From contig CAMWBY010000023.1 of NCBI GenBank assembly GCA_947172645.1, forward strand, positions 1-50,722: a DNA stretch of 50,722 nucleotides, read 5' to 3'. The DNA comes from an uncultured Lachnospiraceae bacterium (lineage in GTDB: Bacteria; Bacillota; Clostridia; Lachnospirales; Lachnospiraceae). Positions 42,289-49,947 of this stretch are shown here, one piece after another. Each line of letters begins with the position of its first letter. Positions within the stretch are counted from its first letter, which is position 1. Under the pieces are notes generated by a model. That model was not told where the DNA came from and did no database searches. It saw only the letters and a program-made list of their open reading frames with translations. The position numbers and the translations under genes were made by a program.

Positions 42289-42530
42289 ACCCGCCTCCTC
42301 ACTCTGCGGATGCCGATCCGCAGGATCACTGAAATTTATGTTACACAAAGGTTAGGGCGGCATCGAAAGTGTGCCAATAGACCTGCCAATACACATGGCA
42401 CATGCCAGAACAGAAAAAAAGACTTCAGTGACATGGAAATGGGCGGCAGAAAACCATGCCACACGGGGATACCCCAGAGAACCGAAGCGTAAGCGCGTGT
42501 CGCGCCCGTACACGCCCCGGAAACAGAAAA

Positions 42531-42586
42531 AGCACCCGTAATGCCCTCCCCACCGCCAAACGGGCGTGTGGGGACGGTACGGATGC
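42531..42586 (-). terminator. Hairpin after the degenerate recombinase gene
   Basis: Nested stems AGCA-CCCGTA/TACGG-ATGCT with inner TCCCCAC/GTGGGGA. No T-tract, so termination is uncertain. The rest of the 42289-42611 gap shows no gene. Confidence 0.45.
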
Positions 42587-42611
42587 TCCCGGCTTCCGAA
42601 ACAGATCTGTC

Positions 42612-43148
42612 TCAGTTGCCCTTTTTGCGGATGCCGTTGCTGTTGAACACGATCATTAGGTCTTTGAGCGATTCAGCCTGTATGCGGCTGATCAGCGGCA
42701 CTTTTGCGGAATCGGGCAACTGGCTTGTCTGCACCCACCGCACAAACTCCACCTCCCGCGCCGCGAAGTTCTTCAGCGTCTCCACCGTAGCTACCGACAG
42801 GGGCTTAATCGATGAGAAATTCAAGTAGAACTCATTCCCCGACTGGAACTCAATGCCACGGCTCGACAGAAACTGGAGCTTACAGAACAGATCATACGCT
42901 CCGCCCGCAAAGAACGATATGGTCGGCACGCACAGCGTATCCCCCGCAAGCATACGGTTGAGCAGATCGTCCAATGCGCCTGCCCCTGCTATATGCTCTT
43001 CCGCTACCCCCATCTTTCTGAGTACATGCGACTCCCCGTTCCGGCAGACCACCCCGTACTTCTGCATGCCCCGGACACTGCGCTGACTGCCGCCCTGCCC
43101 GCCGTGCCTCTGCTGTGTCCCCGTGTTCTTTCGTTTTGCCTGTGCCAT
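42612..43148 (-). CDS. Degenerate serine-recombinase-like protein
   Basis: 178 aa. Residues about 30-110 align by eye to a resolvase catalytic domain: KYGVVCRNGESHVLRKMGVAEEHIAG where resolvases have YxRVSTxxQ...LxxxGV, then ALDDLLNRMLAGDTLCVPTISFFAGGAYDLFCKLQFLSSRGIEFQS for LDxLLxxLxxGDxxVVxxxSRLxRSxxDLxxxxxxLxxxGIxFxS. The catalytic Ser region is shortened and SRLxRS has become SFFAGG, so strand exchange should be lost. Residues 1-30 are basic, and the C-terminal third (AAREVEFVRWVQ...RIQAESLKDLMIVFNSNG) ends differently. Its role may be regulatory DNA binding or target choice (inference). Confidence 0.6.
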   Translation of the reverse strand: MAQAKRKNTGTQQRHGGQGGSQRSVRGMQKYGVVCRNGESHVLRKMGVAEEHIAGAGALDDLLNRMLAGDTLCVPTISFFAGGAYDLFCKLQFLSSRGIEFQSGNEFYLNFSSIKPLSVATVETLKNFAAREVEFVRWVQTSQLPDSAKVPLISRIQAESLKDLMIVFNSNGIRKKGN

Positions 43149-43672
43149 AATCCTGCCCTCCTAAATTTTTGATGAAAAGTATACCCGCCCCTCCCGCTGA
43201 CAGGCAGGGAATCCCCGCACCGCCGGATGGCGGATCGGGACAAAACATGACAGATCATACCAATAAAGTGTGTTTTAGGACGGGTAAGTCTGTCTTTCAT
43301 CACTTCTATCTCTCAAAACTCTCTTCACTCTATCACATAGCAAAAACTGCTCCCCAAAATCCCAAAAGCAATCCCGACCGCTCCTCCGGGTTTTTCCAGA
43401 GGGGCAGGAAAACCCGCATAAAACCGCACTTTTTTAGGCAGGGTCTGCGCTGTTGTTCTCTTTTGACCTCCAAAAGCAATCCCCTGTTCGATCAGCCCAA
43501 GCAGGAAAACCCGGAAAGTAATCAGCCTCAAAGTGTGTTTTACGCCTGTCTCCAGTAAACGTATCGTGGAATGTCCGAGCCGTCTCTACAGCGCTCTGTT
43601 GTAAAAAAGGACACCGCCCTGTCGCGCCAAACGTGACAAAACGGTGTCTTTTTAGTCTGGAAGTTTCCGGGA
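43149..43672. other. Gap without a gene; contains one terminator
   Basis: No open frame with a ribosome site. A hairpin GACACCG (43610-43616)/CGGTGTC (43642-43648), with AAAAAAG and CTTTTT flanks, terminates the cyclotransferase gene (minus strand). Short direct repeats occur: AAAGTGTGTTTTA (43265 and 43530) and CCAAAAGCAATCCC (about 43363 and 43469). Confidence 0.6.
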
Positions 43673-44335
43673 TCAGATCTGATTTCCCGAAAGCAGATAT
43701 GGCGATACCTCCAGTACCCCGGCGATCCGCAGGACGGTATCGGAACGCGCCCTCTGAATGCTCCGCTCCCCGCTCTCATACTTCTGCAGGGTTTTTAAGG
43801 ATACCTCAGCCGCATCCGCAAGCTGTGCCTGTGTCAGCCCCCGCTCCCTGCGGTAAAACTTTAACGGGTTATGCCGGGCGGCTTCCGCATCCGCCGCCCT
43901 CTGCCATGCCTCATGGAGTTTCTCTTCATCCAGATAGAAAAATTCGTATCCAGAGCGCACGGCATCGTAGTACCCCTGCGACGGGAGACGGGTAACCGCC
44001 CTCGGATTCATCACATAGACCAAGCCGCTGACAGTCTTCCCCGCATCCCCCTCCAACCAGACTTCGATCTGCTCCCTGCCATAGTGCGTGGGATACCCCT
44101 CATAGCGGTCGAGTGCCGCCTCATCCCTCTGGCTGATCCGCCAGACCGCCACCGGGACTGACTCCCCCGCACAGGGCTCAATGGTGGCAAACGCGCTCGA
44201 TCCCAACGCTTTGAACGCGAGACGGTAATCTCTGATCACGCCTGCGCCGACTGACTCTGCATCGGGACAGCGGTGCGCCATCTGCCCCACGTTCAAGTTG
44301 CTTCCATACGCGATGTAAAGTGTGCTTTTTCCCAT
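43673..44335 (-). CDS. Gamma-glutamylcyclotransferase-like domain fused to XRE helix-turn-helix
   Basis: 220 aa. Residues 1-150 are a GGCT/AIG2-like (BtrG-type) domain: LYIAYGSNLN (substrate loop, 7-15), then AFATIEPCAGESVPVAVWRI and the catalytic Glu79 in LDRYEGYP, then VSGLVYVMNP. Residues about 150-216 are an XRE/Cro helix-turn-helix: NPLKFYRRERGLTQAQLADAAEVSLKTLQKYESGERSIQRA. GGCT domains open gamma-glutamyl amides to 5-oxoproline; the fusion suggests a sensor-regulator or self-regulated enzyme. AAGGAGAGG precedes the ATG. It lies 65 bp after the amidoligase gene in the same direction. Pairing of these two families is known from comparative genomics; the XRE fusion is what stands out here. 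Confidence 0.85.
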   Translation of the reverse strand: MGKSTLYIAYGSNLNVGQMAHRCPDAESVGAGVIRDYRLAFKALGSSAFATIEPCAGESVPVAVWRISQRDEAALDRYEGYPTHYGREQIEVWLEGDAGKTVSGLVYVMNPRAVTRLPSQGYYDAVRSGYEFFYLDEEKLHEAWQRAADAEAARHNPLKFYRRERGLTQAQLADAAEVSLKTLQKYESGERSIQRARSDTVLRIAGVLEVSPYLLSGNQI

Positions 44336-44400
44336 ATCTTAACCTCTCCTTCCTTGTATATGAACGCGTCTCCAGACTACCCCACCGCAGGGGGATGCGC

Positions 44401-45297
44401 TCACGCGCATCTCCCGTGCCTCCACGCTGAATCCCCGGTAAGGTTTTTCGTCATGTGGTGGCGGCAGGTCTTGAACTCGTCGCCATTCAGACCGAGCCTT
44501 AAGAGCCAACAGCGCATACAATACTTTTCGTTGTCGGTCACGCTCCTGCGGCAACTGGCTTTTGACTGCTTCAATGCCTGTTGGCTCAATGCCAGACAGA
44601 ACTGGATGTACGCTTTTATCTCCCCTGCATGCGTTGTGGAATTAAAGAGCCGGAACTCTATTGTCCCCTTGGTGAAGGTGGCGTGCAGGTTCAGACCACG
44701 GTAGCGGCTCGGATTGTAGTGGGCGGTTCTGGAATCCGCCGCATCCGTGTCCGCATACCATGCATCTGCCAGTTCCGCAAGGGTCTGGGGCTTGCAGCGG
44801 TTGACCACTTCAAGGAGCCGCTCGTTGACCTTTTCGCAATACTCCAGACGGTCGGGCGCGATCTGCAAGGCACGGTAGAGAATGTCCTCCTTCTGCGCCA
44901 TCAAATTGACAAGGTTTGTCAGTGTGGCGGGGGTGTGCTTCGATGCGTCCACATGGATATGGATGCCGCAGGACTTATTTGTAAACGCCCCCGCGTGCCT
45001 TAACTGCCTCACCACCTCCTGCAAGTCTGCGATATCCGCATAAGTGAGGATGGGGCTGACTACTTCACAAGAATAATCGCGTCCGGCAATGCTCTTACCC
45101 CCTGCGGCAGTCTTCCTCTGGCAGATGATGGATGCGTCTGAAACCACCTTCCACGTGCGCCCTTGGCGGTCAGCCGCGCCGTATACGCCGCCTCTGTAAG
45201 AAGATGCTGTGCCAAAGTACCCCGCGATCACCTTCGCCGCCCGCTCCCTCGTGATGCCTGTCATTTCGATCTCGATCCCAAAACGCTGTGTCCTCAT
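44401..45297 (-). CDS. Amidoligase (COOH-NH2 ligase, glutamine-synthetase/GCS-like fold)
   Basis: 298 aa. Start ATG 45297 with AAGGAGG 8 bp upstream. Signature: QRFGIEIEMTGITRERAAKVIA (metal-binding acids), WKVVSDASI, YSCEVVSPILTYADIADLQEVVRQLRHAGAFTNKSCGIHIHVDASKHTPATLTNLVNLM and GTIEFRLFNSTTHAGEIKAYIQF. This is the Amidoligase_2 pattern related to glutamate-cysteine ligase, predicted to form amide bonds between an amino group and a carboxylate, with ATP. Substrate unknown (peptide, protein lysine or small amine). Immediate partner: the cyclotransferase, which could undo or process a gamma-glutamyl bond. First gene of the pair; no other enzyme is linked. Confidence 0.85.
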   Translation of the reverse strand: MRTQRFGIEIEMTGITRERAAKVIAGYFGTASSYRGGVYGAADRQGRTWKVVSDASIICQRKTAAGGKSIAGRDYSCEVVSPILTYADIADLQEVVRQLRHAGAFTNKSCGIHIHVDASKHTPATLTNLVNLMAQKEDILYRALQIAPDRLEYCEKVNERLLEVVNRCKPQTLAELADAWYADTDAADSRTAHYNPSRYRGLNLHATFTKGTIEFRLFNSTTHAGEIKAYIQFCLALSQQALKQSKASCRRSVTDNEKYCMRCWLLRLGLNGDEFKTCRHHMTKNLTGDSAWRHGRCA

Positions 45298-46365
45298 AAC
45301 TTTTTCCTCCTTCGTCCGTACATTTGTTCTCTTTTGATGTGTCCATGTTACCTCTGTAGGGGTAGTCATGCAACTTCTTTCTACACTCTAAACTACACAA
45401 AAATGTCTGATAAAGCGGTATCTATCTTTGTCGGTTGTGCTGTAATCGGTGGGAAAAGGGGGAAATCTGAATAGAAAAAACGGTGCTGACGGCGGTGGAA
45501 GGATCGGGACGGCGTACCCCTTGAACAAAGAACACGGTCTAACCATTGCTCCTAGAAAAACCGGGGATGCTCTAAAAAGATGCCCCGAAAGAAGCAGGAC
45601 ATGATCTTAAAAATAGAAGTACCCCCAAATAATGCCGAAAACAAATCTACAAAAATGATGAAATGTCTGGCGGCAGAAACTGGCGTTGGAGATGGCACTG
45701 CCGGGGAGCAGGATCAGCGGTTTAGACAAAGTGTGCTGACGCGGTCTTGGCGAAATCTTTGGGGAAAATGGGAAATAAAAGAAAATGCCGATGAAGCTAG
45801 GGTCGCGGGGAAATAGCTGAATGTTTTTGAAATGCTCTATCAGAAAAGCGGCAGACTGTGGCGGTCGGTGTTGTCGGTGACGGACTGCCACACGCCCTCC
45901 ACCCCTGTGCAATACCTTTATATAATTTATTTTATAGAAAGAATCCGTAACCATTATATATACCCGCCACTCACCCATGAGTGCGTCATACAGATAGATG
46001 ATCGCGTTAATACAAAGCTGAAGTCATAGTGGCTGACTCCGGCAATACAGCGCCTGTCTGTGCACTTCGTATTTAAGTGCCTCTAACCGTTCAGCCTTAA
46101 ATCAACCAACCATCTATATGTTTTTAATTATTATAATGTAGCCGCCATCTGACAATTCCCAGAAAAATTCTCCGTTCCAATCTGAAATAGCCTTTTTTAT
46201 TATTAGTGTTCCGATTTTCTCGCGGGCTGATGACCGTGCATTCCACGTTTGTGCCCTGTCTGATACGATGCCGTATCTGCCCAAATGCAGGCTCCCGATC
46301 AGCCATTTCCCGTCCTTTTACGGCTACCACTCCACCCGAAAACAGAATTTCCCCTCCGATCCCGC
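45298..46365. other. Long gap without a convincing gene
   Basis: Open frames at 45580-45816 (+) and 45607-45978 (-) lack ribosome sites and family motifs. Near the amidoligase start two GTGTAG half-sites (complement of about 45380-45400) could be an operator for the XRE domain. From about 46149, weaker copies of the downstream 33-bp-spaced motif appear (CTGAC at 46149, CTGAA at 46182, ATGAC at 46230, ATACG at 46263). Confidence 0.5.
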
Positions 46366-46792
46366 ATGACATTTCGGGAGAATCATGCGCTCACGGGAAT
46401 GACATTTTCAAAGAAAAACCCGCCTTTATAGATTACAATTTCGCGCTAAATCGACGTACGCCGGATGACGTTTTCCCCAAAAACGATCTGTGCCGGATGA
46501 CGTTTCTGGCACATCCTGCCGCCTCCCGGACTACAGAATCAGTGATTCTGTACGCCTCCCAAATAACAAATCGCGGCTTTTCTTACACTTCGCAGATTAC
46601 AAAATCAAGCATTTTGGAATCCCATGATACTACAATTTTTCATTTTTTTCACAGTGCCGAAATACAAATTTCAGTTTTTCAGAAACTTCCCGGACTACTT
46701 TTTTATCTTTTTCCACTCCACAACGGATGACAAATCCAAAGAAAAAAATCGGGGCACCAATTACATTTCTTCCCAAAATATATACCACTCAA
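46366..46792 (+). repeat. Array of 13 short cores at 32-33 bp spacing
   Basis: Core ATKAC/ACTAC, usually (GG)ATKACAATTTC, begins at 46366, 46399, 46432, 46465, 46497, 46530, 46563, 46596, 46629, 46661, 46694, 46727 and 46760: spacings 33, except 32 at two places after 46465 and 46629. The 20-28 bp between cores vary, are often GCC/CCC-ending, and many contain a small inverted repeat, e.g. ACAGAATCAgTGATTCTGT (46534-46552) and CGTTTTccccaAAAACG. No protein frame stays open across it: stops occur in units 2 and 3, and the 32-bp units shift the frame. The gap from 46793 to the operator-like repeats holds nothing else recognised. Confidence 0.75.
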
Positions 46793-46973
46793 AATCATCG
46801 ACATGACCTCAAAAAGGGGCTAAATCGTTTTTTTCGCCGCCAGTCAGGGAAAACGGCTGTTCAACACGACTATTTCCGGGATCCTAACGATTGTTCCGTA
46901 GGTGTCTGTGCACGTCTTCATCTACTTATTCATTTTATACCCGTTTAGGATCATCATTTCTCCCGTTTTCTTT

Positions 46974-47021
46974 CAATATCACTCTGTTTCTTCCAATATA
47001 ACCACTTTTTGCCAATATGAC
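46974..47021 (+). repeat. Three CAATATNAC direct repeats
   Basis: CAATATCAC (46974), CAATATAAC (46994), CAATATGAC (47013): spacing 20 and 19 bp, two helical turns. They lie about 110 bp before the RHH-methyltransferase-like gene and share AT-N-AC with the 33-bp array. Likely operator for a dimeric regulator such as the RHH domain encoded next. Confidence 0.65.
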
Positions 47022-47129
47022 CATCTTCCCTACGGATCTGCACTCATCGGTCAGTTGACGGGCGAGTTGATTTATATCTACCAGTTGAATTTTTTTCAAC
47101 GAAAAAAATTTAATTTAGAGGAAACGAAA

Positions 47130-48470
47130 ATGAAACTGAAAGAAAGTGTAACAACGTTAACGATGTCAACCGCACTGATCGACATGTGCAAGGACGTTTA
47201 CGGAACCTCGAACGCCTCGGAGGCGATCCGCAATGCTCTAGCCGATTTCCTGCTCCTGCCTTACGATGAGCAGAAGGTCGACAGCTTCGCTATCCACCAA
47301 CTACTGCCCGATATTGATGATCGGCAAAAATCATCAAAGGTCACCTTCCGCCTCGATGACGGTCTGCGTGGGGTACTGACGGAATTATCCAGAGGACAGG
47401 ATTCACTGTCGAAGACTGCGGAACAGATGATCTGCCGTACTCTTTACGCTGAACAGCAGGGACGCTCGACCGCTTCCAACACAGATCTGCTTTACATCAT
47501 AGGGAATAAAAGAAACGCCAAGATGCGGAAAGCAATCCGGCAGATCAGAGACACAGCGCAGGGCGTTGATTGGAAGATCAGCGTGGAAACTTGTGCGGAG
47601 GTGCTAGGTATCTACGCAAAGCATAAGTTTGCTGATACCGAAATACTGAACGATAATGACTGGGATAAGATCAACCTATATAAGGCAATACAGGAGAATC
47701 CCCGTAGGCTCATCGTGCAGGCACGTGCTCTGAAGGTTGACAGCGCAACTTTCGATGCCCAGAAGTCCCTGCTAGAGGAAATGAAGAAAACAGAGCGCTC
47801 TGTGAAGGTGAACTTTGAAGCCGCCGCAGCATATCTTTATGTCAACCAAAATTCCTATCGTCATGGGGGAGAAGTGTTGAACTATAAGGTAACACAAAGC
47901 AGTTATTGCAAAAGACTGGCGGCAATCAAGCCTCTGCATCAACGGATGAGTCAGACCACTTCATCCATTCAAGCAACAGAGTTCCAGAATAAGGATCTTC
48001 TGAAACTCATCGGAAAGTATCGGCGGCAAAAGAACGTTCTGTTCATTGTTGATCCGCCATATCTTGACACCGACTACTATAATAACAAAGCCAAATCCGG
48101 CGATGCCAAGTCCGACGATTCCATACCCGGCACTACCAAGTCTGACACTACCAAGTCCGACACTGCCGAGTCTGACACCGCCAAGTTCGGCGAAGCCGAG
48201 CATGCAAAACTGGCGCGGTTACTGCGTCTGGTCAAGCAGAATAACAGGAACGATTTCATATATTTCTGCCGCATTACAGCGGCAAAGGGTGATCAGAAGA
48301 AGCCAAATGGCGAGGAATGGGATCGGCACATGAAAGGGCGCATCGACGACCTTTACCACGGTCACGGGTTCTTCTTCGTCGATGTCGATCTTGACGATGT
48401 CACGACCGAGCGCATCATCACGAGCTTCCCCTTCGATGGAGCAACGCTCTACGGAAAGGAGGTGCGGTAA
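47130..48470 (+). CDS. RHH-type DNA-binding protein fused to a degenerate D12 adenine methyltransferase
   Basis: 446 aa. ATG 47130 follows GAGGAAACGAAA; an in-frame ATG at 46902 has no support. Residues 1-45 (ESVTTLTMSTALIDMCKDVYGTSNASEAIRNALADF) and 69-106 look like two ribbon-helix-helix segments. Residues about 120-440 follow the D12/Dam class: YIIGNKRN (for YxGGK), the SAM region VETCAEVLGIY where PFxGxGxV is expected, EILNDNDWDKINLYKAI, AAYLYVNQNSY, and VLFIVDPPYLDTDYY (motif IV, 308-311, intact). The glycine-rich SAM motif is lost, so methylation is doubtful. A low-complexity KSDT-rich insert follows motif IV. The stop is one base before the integrase start, so both are one operon. Confidence 0.75.
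   Translation: MKLKESVTTLTMSTALIDMCKDVYGTSNASEAIRNALADFLLLPYDEQKVDSFAIHQLLPDIDDRQKSSKVTFRLDDGLRGVLTELSRGQDSLSKTAEQMICRTLYAEQQGRSTASNTDLLYIIGNKRNAKMRKAIRQIRDTAQGVDWKISVETCAEVLGIYAKHKFADTEILNDNDWDKINLYKAIQENPRRLIVQARALKVDSATFDAQKSLLEEMKKTERSVKVNFEAAAAYLYVNQNSYRHGGEVLNYKVTQSSYCKRLAAIKPLHQRMSQTTSSIQATEFQNKDLLKLIGKYRRQKNVLFIVDPPYLDTDYYNNKAKSGDAKSDDSIPGTTKSDTTKSDTAESDTAKFGEAEHAKLARLLRLVKQNNRNDFIYFCRITAAKGDQKKPNGEEWDRHMKGRIDDLYHGHGFFFVDVDLDDVTTERIITSFPFDGATLYGKEVR
48087..48188 (+). repeat. Tandem 15-bp coding repeats in the methyltransferase-like gene
   Basis: Imperfect 15-bp units of the form ACYAAGTCYGACACT encoding (T)TKSDT/TAESDT/TAKFGE. They form an insert of about 34 residues directly after the DPPY motif, where D12 enzymes normally have a short loop. 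Confidence 0.75.
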
Positions 48471-48471
48471 T

Positions 48472-49749
48472 ATGAAAAAAGAAATGTTCACCTCCACCAA
48501 CAACTGCTTGCTTTCCGCAGAAGATCTGGTTATGATGTCCAGTGACGATGTGCAAGAATATATGGCAAAACAAAGACAAAAATACTTATCAATGCACACA
48601 GCACCCATCACACAAGGGAAAGGAAGTGATCACCGTTGGACTACCCGCGTCCCCGACAAGAACAAGCCTGACGGTCGCAGGGTGATCCGCAAGCCCACGA
48701 AAGAAGAAGTCGAGAATGAGGTCATCAAGTTTTATATGGAACTTGAAGCCTCCACAGGCAAGGCGCGCATCTCTGCCGCAATCACCTTCTCTGCCCTGTT
48801 TCCGCTCTGGATCGACTACGCCTCCAAGCGTCCGAACATCGCATCGGAAACTCTGCGGAAATACCGTAACGACTACAAGCGGTTCATTGCAGACAGTGAC
48901 TTCGGCAGGATGAAGGTCAGAGAGATCGACTACATCGACATCGAGGAATTTCTGATCGCAGAGATTCAGCGGCTCGATCTCAAAAAGAAGGCTCTGGGCA
49001 ATCTGTTCGGTTACTTAAAGAGCGTCTTCGCCTACGCCATGCGGAAACGTATCATCCAAAGCAACCCCTGCGATCTGGTGGATCTGAAGAATGTACGCCC
49101 ATACTGCGACACCACCGAAAAGCCAAGTGCTGAGCGCGTGCTGTCTGACGAGGAGCTTATTGCACTTCTTCATACGCTCCATCAACACCAAGCGGAGTAC
49201 CCCCTGTATCTGGCGGACTACGCTATAGAAATCTGCATCTATACTGGACTGCGGGTCGGAGAAGTAGCGGCACTTCGTTGGGACTGCATCGCGGGCGGGG
49301 AACTCCATATCCGCCAAGCCGAGCACCGGGTTGACCACGAAGATAGCGCAAGCACTTACGAGATCGGAGCAACCAAAAACGGAAAGGAACGGCGAATCGC
49401 CATCAGTGACGATCTACAGGAAGTCTTTGACAGGATCAGAACACTCCACGAAGCACACGGCATTCTCAGCGAATACATTATCGCGGATGCGGACGGTCGA
49501 GTCATCGCACCTACCATCTCAAAGGCAATGTATCGCCGAGGGGTAGAAGCCGGAATCACAGCGAAAAGCATCCATGCCGTACGCAGAACATTGTCTTCCA
49601 AGCTGAACGTCCACTATTCGAGTGCGACAGTTGCCCTAACAATGGGGCATACGGAGGAAGTCAATAAACGTCACTATAACTACAACGTCACGCCGTTACA
49701 TGAAAGAAAGGCTGTAATGGATCACATCAGTGCAGGCTTACACGGATAA
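48472..49749 (+). CDS. Tyrosine-type site-specific integrase
   Basis: 425 aa. ATG 48472 has AAAGGAGG upstream. N-terminal arm-binding region (about 40-110), SAM-like core-binding domain (TFSALFPLWIDYASKRPNIASETLRKYRNDYKRF), then the catalytic domain with Arg in YTGLRVGEVAALRWD, Lys in ATKNGKERRIAI, HAVRRTLSSKL (HxxR), MGHTEEVNKRHYNYN (His and nucleophile Tyr). All catalytic residues are present. It resembles Tn916-type integrases of firmicute elements. It ends 75 bp before the right boundary repeat and is presumably what integrates and excises the element. Confidence 0.95.
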   Translation: MKKEMFTSTNNCLLSAEDLVMMSSDDVQEYMAKQRQKYLSMHTAPITQGKGSDHRWTTRVPDKNKPDGRRVIRKPTKEEVENEVIKFYMELEASTGKARISAAITFSALFPLWIDYASKRPNIASETLRKYRNDYKRFIADSDFGRMKVREIDYIDIEEFLIAEIQRLDLKKKALGNLFGYLKSVFAYAMRKRIIQSNPCDLVDLKNVRPYCDTTEKPSAERVLSDEELIALLHTLHQHQAEYPLYLADYAIEICIYTGLRVGEVAALRWDCIAGGELHIRQAEHRVDHEDSASTYEIGATKNGKERRIAISDDLQEVFDRIRTLHEAHGILSEYIIADADGRVIAPTISKAMYRRGVEAGITAKSIHAVRRTLSSKLNVHYSSATVALTMGHTEEVNKRHYNYNVTPLHERKAVMDHISAGLHG

Positions 49750-49756
49750 AAAAGAT

Positions 49757-49789
49757 TTGTATCCAACTGTATCCAAAAAATACAGAGGC
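49757..49789. repeat. Right pair of TGTATCCAA sites
   Basis: TTGTATCCAACTGTATCCAA (49757-49776) then AAAAATACAGAGGC. Counterpart of 40595-40620; likely integrase arm sites. Confidence 0.6.
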
Positions 49790-49798
49790 AAAAAGAAG

Positions 49799-49829
49799 GC
49801 GGAAAGCCAGTAAAATCAAGGCTTTCCGC
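49799..49829 (+). terminator. Hairpin after the integrase gene
   Basis: Perfect 10-bp stem GCGGAAAGCC (49799-49808)/GGCTTTCCGC (49820-49829). It runs into the right boundary repeat and has no strong T-tract. Confidence 0.55.
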
Positions 49830-49865
49830 ACTCTTAAAGGCAATAGCGAGAGGGGGACTTGAACC
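49824..49865. repeat. Right boundary repeat (attR-like)
   Basis: 42 bp, 2 mismatches to 40501-40542. The flank beyond it (CTCGACACATTACC) does not complete a recognisable tRNA gene, so the target may be a tRNA fragment or tRNA-like sequence. Confidence 0.8.
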
Positions 49866-49947
49866 CTCGACACATTACCAGTTTTCCTTGAAAATACGGG
49901 TTTTTTTCAATTTTGCTTTGATTACTTTTGATTACTTGGTAATCAAA

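Larger units (their letters stand above)
40501..49865 (+). mobile_element. Integrative element, about 9.3 kb
   Basis: Bounded by the 42-bp direct repeats at 40501 and 49824. A tyrosine integrase lies at the right edge, and pairs of TGTATCCAA direct repeats stand inside both ends (40600-40620 and 49757-49780), as expected for integrase arm sites. Base composition and GATC density change sharply inside. No relaxase, replication initiator, capsid or terminase gene was seen, so it is a small integrative element or satellite that would need help to move. Cargo: PIN toxin-antitoxin, zinc-ribbon protein, serine recombinase, degenerate recombinase, cyclotransferase-XRE, amidoligase, 33-bp-spaced array and RHH-methyltransferase-like gene. 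Confidence 0.75.

Noticed and set aside
45580..45978. Open frames on both strands in the gap after the amidoligase
   Set aside because: No ribosome binding site and no recognisable domain; lengths are within chance expectation.
46206..46730. Open frame of 174 codons across the 33-bp array (+)
   Set aside because: No ribosome site, no family motif; the 32-bp units change the frame relative to the repeats, and the composition looks non-coding.
46366..46792. CRISPR array
   Set aside because: The repeated part is only about 5-11 bp and degenerate, units are 33 bp including the spacer, and no cas gene is in the window.
46902..47129. Upstream extension of the RHH-methyltransferase gene to ATG 46902
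   Set aside because: The added residues are hydrophobic without similarity, cover the CAATATNAC repeats, and a good ribosome site precedes ATG 47130.
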